Positions 6,369 through 8,351 of a stretch of 8,351 bases of DNA are shown piece by piece. This DNA is from Bacillota bacterium (GTDB lineage Bacteria > Bacillota > Clostridia > Oscillospirales > Acutalibacteraceae). The notes under the pieces are model-generated. The model did not search any database, had not been told where the DNA came from, and saw only the letters and a list, made by a program, of their open reading frames with translations. A program made the translations under genes and the position numbers. Numbering within the stretch: position 1 is the first letter of the stretch; every line of letters begins with the position of its first letter. The stretch is from NCBI GenBank assembly GCA_023397245.1, contig JAEWUH010000121.1:1-8351 (forward strand). The letters are read 5' to 3'.

Positions 6369-6397
6369 ATTATATCTGTGCTCTCATAAAATGTCAA
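6369..6397 (-). promoter_or_regulatory. Consensus sigma-A promoter of the metY leader
   Basis: On the minus strand TTGACA (6397-6392) and TATAAT (6374-6369) are perfect hexamers separated by exactly 17 bp. An A/T-rich, UP-element-like stretch with A-tracts lies just upstream (about 6403-6430). Such a strong basal promoter fits control after initiation by the attenuator. It lies 62 bp past the end of the chemoreceptor gene, so metY has its own transcription start. Confidence 0.88.
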
Positions 6398-6459
6398 GAT
6401 GCTTTTTAAATTTTTTCAAATATATAAAATAGAAAGGTCGGTACCGGCGCGGAAAAGCG

Positions 6460-7920
6460 TTAAAGCTTCAGGTCCGCAATCAGGATTCCGATAATCTCGC
6501 CGTCCGTACTCTTTACCGGCACGGAAATAGCAATGCAGTAGTTGTTGGTATCGGTGGAGATATAGGGTTCCGAAATATAATCCCTGCCGGCGATTGACTG
6601 CTTAAAATACGGCCGGTGCGCGAAGCTTGTATAGACCTCCTGCTCCGTATAATTCAGTGTTACCGCTTTCCGCAGGCCATCCTTCTGCACAAGCCCGAAC
6701 AGTTCAAAGTAAGGGTATTTTTTCAGCTGTTCCAGCAGCGCGGGCGTTGCCTTTGAATATTCCATCGTGCCCAGCGCCGGCAGCCCGGCAATTTCCTTCA
6801 GTGTTTCAATCCCGTTCCTTATGTACTTCTGCTTTTCTTCGTTTATTTTATAATTCTTTACAAAGGAATTGATATATTGTTTTGTTTCCAGATTCATAGC
6901 CTGGAGCTTTTTCATGCGGTCATAGGTGTTTTCTGCGATTTCATTCTGCTTTTCAGAAGCTACGGCAATTTCCGCGGTAGCCAGAGAGGTGTTCTCAAAG
7001 GTTGAAAACACCTGCCCGATATCGGCGTCTATTTTATCGATATTTTCGACTTGCCCGGCAATGTTTTCACCGATTTCCGCAAACGCGTGATAGGAGCTGT
7101 CTGTTTTTTGTTTCAGCTCGCTCAGATTGGATTTTGTAATTTCTGAGATTTTCAGATACTGTTTTATTTCTTCCACCTCAGACTCGGTTCTTTCAGAAAT
7201 CGTGCTGATATCGCTTCTGACATCTTTGATAATGTCCTCGATCCGCTTCGCCTGCAGGGCGGAATCCGTTGCCAGCTTACTTATGGACTGTGCGATTACG
7301 GAAAATCCCTTTCCGGCTTCCCCGGCTCTGGCCGCCTCAATGGAAGCGTTCAAAGCCAGCAGATGGGTATTCCTGCTGATTTTGCTTACCTCGTCGGTGA
7401 TGCTTTGAATTAGGGAACCCTTTTCCTCAAGCTCCTTTACCTTTTCCGTAGTATTGATATAAGAATCTGCCGTCTGCCGGATTTTATCATTCAGAATTTC
7501 AAGATTTTCGTAGCTGCTTTGCAGAGTTTTCAGGTTATCCGTTTCCATTAAGCCGATATCTTCGGACTTTTTCCGGATCAGTACCGCTGTTTTGCTCACC
7601 TGATCGGAATGGCCTTTGACCTCTTCAAGGAAGGATATCTGCTTCTCCATATCCTTTGAGATGCTGTTTATGGTGGAGGAATTCTCTCTGCTGGAGGTTT
7701 TAATTCCGTCGGCGTCCTTTTTCAGTTCTTCTATAAAGCTGTTTGTTTTGTCCGTCATCGTTGTGGTCTGGGATATTAATTTTCTGAATTTAAGAATTAC
7801 GCTGTTCAGATTCCGCTTCAAACTGTTCCGGCCGGCACTTCTCTCATCGAAGGACTTTGTCAGATCGCCTTCTGAAATATCGACCAGTATTTTATTGATT
7901 ATTCTTTTGTCCAATAGCAT
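6460..7920 (-). CDS. Cytoplasmic methyl-accepting chemotaxis protein with C-terminal Cache-like domain
   Basis: This 486-residue chemoreceptor would signal to CheA/CheW. The N-terminus (about 8-50, with DISEGDLTKSF) resembles the end of a HAMP domain. A long coiled-coil signalling domain follows (about 50-350), with the hairpin-tip signature ISRNTHLLALNASIEAARAGE (181-201, given here as a landmark) and GKGFSVIAQSISKLA (203-217). Residues about 365-486 form a PDC/Cache-like sensor: AHRPYFKQSIAGRDYISEPY (434-453) and ISVPVKSTDGEIIGILIADL (465-484). No membrane segment or signal peptide is seen, so it should be cytoplasmic with the sensor at the C-terminus, the reverse of the usual transmembrane design. 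The ATG has GGGAGG 8 nt upstream. Expression is apparently controlled by a methionine T-box. The ligand is unknown; methionine or a related compound is only an inference from regulation. Confidence 0.92.
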   Translation of the reverse strand: MLLDKRIINKILVDISEGDLTKSFDERSAGRNSLKRNLNSVILKFRKLISQTTTMTDKTNSFIEELKKDADGIKTSSRENSSTINSISKDMEKQISFLEEVKGHSDQVSKTAVLIRKKSEDIGLMETDNLKTLQSSYENLEILNDKIRQTADSYINTTEKVKELEEKGSLIQSITDEVSKISRNTHLLALNASIEAARAGEAGKGFSVIAQSISKLATDSALQAKRIEDIIKDVRSDISTISERTESEVEEIKQYLKISEITKSNLSELKQKTDSSYHAFAEIGENIAGQVENIDKIDADIGQVFSTFENTSLATAEIAVASEKQNEIAENTYDRMKKLQAMNLETKQYINSFVKNYKINEEKQKYIRNGIETLKEIAGLPALGTMEYSKATPALLEQLKKYPYFELFGLVQKDGLRKAVTLNYTEQEVYTSFAHRPYFKQSIAGRDYISEPYISTDTNNYCIAISVPVKSTDGEIIGILIADLKL

Positions 7921-7948
7921 TCTGAGTACCTCCCTGTCTTAATGAATT

Positions 7949-7988
7949 AAAAAAATCCTGTCTTCTTAGAACCTAAGAAGACAGGATT
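7949..7988 (-). terminator. T-box intrinsic terminator
   Basis: A perfect 16-bp stem (7954-7969 with 7973-7988) with a 3-nt loop is followed on the minus strand by seven T (7955-7949). It ends 28 nt before the chemoreceptor ATG. Its upstream arm contains UCCUGUCUUCU (7986-7976), which is also the 3' side of the T-box antiterminator, so the two structures exclude each other. Confidence 0.92.
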
Positions 7989-8247
7989 CAATCCCGTGTT
8001 ACCACTTCTGTTTGCCTGTGCCTCACAGCGCAGACCTTAAAAGTACGCCGAATTTAATCGGATATACTTCGATTTTTATAACGGCTAATTTCCGTCGCAG
8101 CCTAAGCGTTGAAACCTCGGTACGCCACTCCGGAGCCATTTTCGGCTTTTCGTCTGTCTGTCCTCTTTCATCGGTTAAGGACTCTCTGTAAGATAAACAA
8201 TAAAAGCCTACTTTCTCCTTCACAGTGTTTTGCAGATTCTGTTGTTA
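7949..8247 (-). promoter_or_regulatory. T-box riboswitch, methionine (AUG) specifier
   Basis: The roughly 300-nt leader of the chemoreceptor mRNA has the T-box architecture. Stem I: GGAG (8218-8215) pairs with CUCC (8135-8132). The specifier loop has AGUA (8212-8209) on the 5' side and GAA-A-AUG-G (8143-8136) on the 3' side, the same spacing as GAA-A-GGC-A in the B. subtilis glyQS leader. It is closed above by GGCUUUU (8208-8202) with AAAAGCC (8150-8144). AGAGAG (8187-8182) and a GAUG are present distally. Antiterminator: AGAAG (8009-8005) with CUUCU (7980-7976), the 7-nt bulge UGGUAAC (8004-7998), and ACGGGA (7997-7992) with UCCUGU (7986-7981). The specifier AUG means methionine, and UGGU pairs with an ACCA tRNA end, as expected for tRNA-Met with discriminator A. 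Uncharged tRNA-Met should permit read-through. Confidence 0.9.
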
Positions 8248-8253
8248 TATCGA

Positions 8254-8281
8254 ATTATAACACCATTCTTTGTAATGTCAA
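8254..8281 (-). promoter_or_regulatory. Consensus sigma-A promoter of the T-box transcript
   Basis: On the minus strand TTGACA (8281-8276) and TATAAT (8259-8254) are perfect hexamers with a 16-bp spacer. Transcription should start near 8246-8248, placing the T-box stem I just downstream. As for metY, promoter strength suggests that control is exerted after initiation. Confidence 0.85.
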
Positions 8282-8287
8282 GTATTT

Positions 8288-8316
8288 ATATATGTTTTGT
8301 ATTATAAAACATATAT
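8288..8316. repeat. 11-bp inverted repeat just upstream of the T-box promoter
   Basis: ATATATGTTTT (8288-8298) and AAAACATATAT (8306-8316) are perfect inverted copies around a 7-bp spacer. The repeat ends 6 bp upstream of the -35 box. It may be an operator or activator site, or the remains of a terminator; flanking sequence to 8351 shows no gene. Confidence 0.5.
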
Positions 8317-8351
8317 GGGCAGGCACGCCGTTCTTCACACGGTCTATGAGC

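Noticed and set aside
6323..6397. Upstream extension of leader peptide 1
   Set aside because: These codons would be read from the promoter's own -35/-10 DNA, upstream of the predicted transcription start.
8023..8223. 66-residue minus-strand ORF in the T-box leader
   Set aside because: It lies over conserved T-box elements including the specifier loop; the sequence is explained by RNA structure, and no protein domain is seen.

Overview
The window reads as chromosomal DNA from an anaerobic, probably motile Clostridia, plausibly Oscillospiraceae/Ruminococcaceae-like. The reasons are a group B-type [FeFe] hydrogenase, a DUF4153 membrane protein, a T-box leader, consensus sigma-A promoters, strong Gram-positive Shine-Dalgarno sites and roughly 50% GC. 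The taxonomic placement is inference. No mobile element, CRISPR array, rRNA or tRNA gene was seen.

Plus strand, 159-2475: a promoter and a 5' UTR stem-loop precede a three-gene hydrogenase unit. The genes are a small thioredoxin-fold ferredoxin-like protein that has lost three of four expected [2Fe-2S] cysteines, the monomeric [FeFe] hydrogenase, and an unrecognised cysteine-rich 127-residue protein. An 18-bp perfect stem-loop at 2434-2475 separates it from the convergent minus-strand genes.

Minus strand, 2504-5950: a DUF4153 membrane protein (about 11 membrane segments plus a soluble C-terminal domain), a 309-bp gap with several stem-loops but no clear gene, then metY (O-acetylhomoserine sulfhydrylase), which makes homocysteine for methionine synthesis.

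The most interesting part is the minus-strand leader of metY (5951-6397). It has a consensus promoter (TTGACA-17-TATAAT) and a 38-codon leader peptide containing the run MCMCSMCMC. Next come alternative RNA helices arranged like the trp attenuator (1:2, 2:3, 3:4, plus an extra upstream segment able to pair with segment 1), ending in a strong intrinsic terminator. Between the terminator and metY lies a second small ORF containing RMCRCRMC. This looks like Met/Cys-codon-sensing attenuation of metY, with a possible second, translational layer.

Upstream on the same strand (6460-8281) a cytoplasmic methyl-accepting chemotaxis protein with a C-terminal Cache-like domain lies behind its own consensus promoter and a T-box riboswitch. 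The specifier reads AUG (methionine), and the antiterminator bulge UGGU fits a tRNA with discriminator base A. So a chemoreceptor and a sulfhydrylase, side by side, both appear to be switched on by methionine (or Met/Cys) shortage, through two different RNA mechanisms: uncharged tRNA sensing and leader-peptide attenuation.
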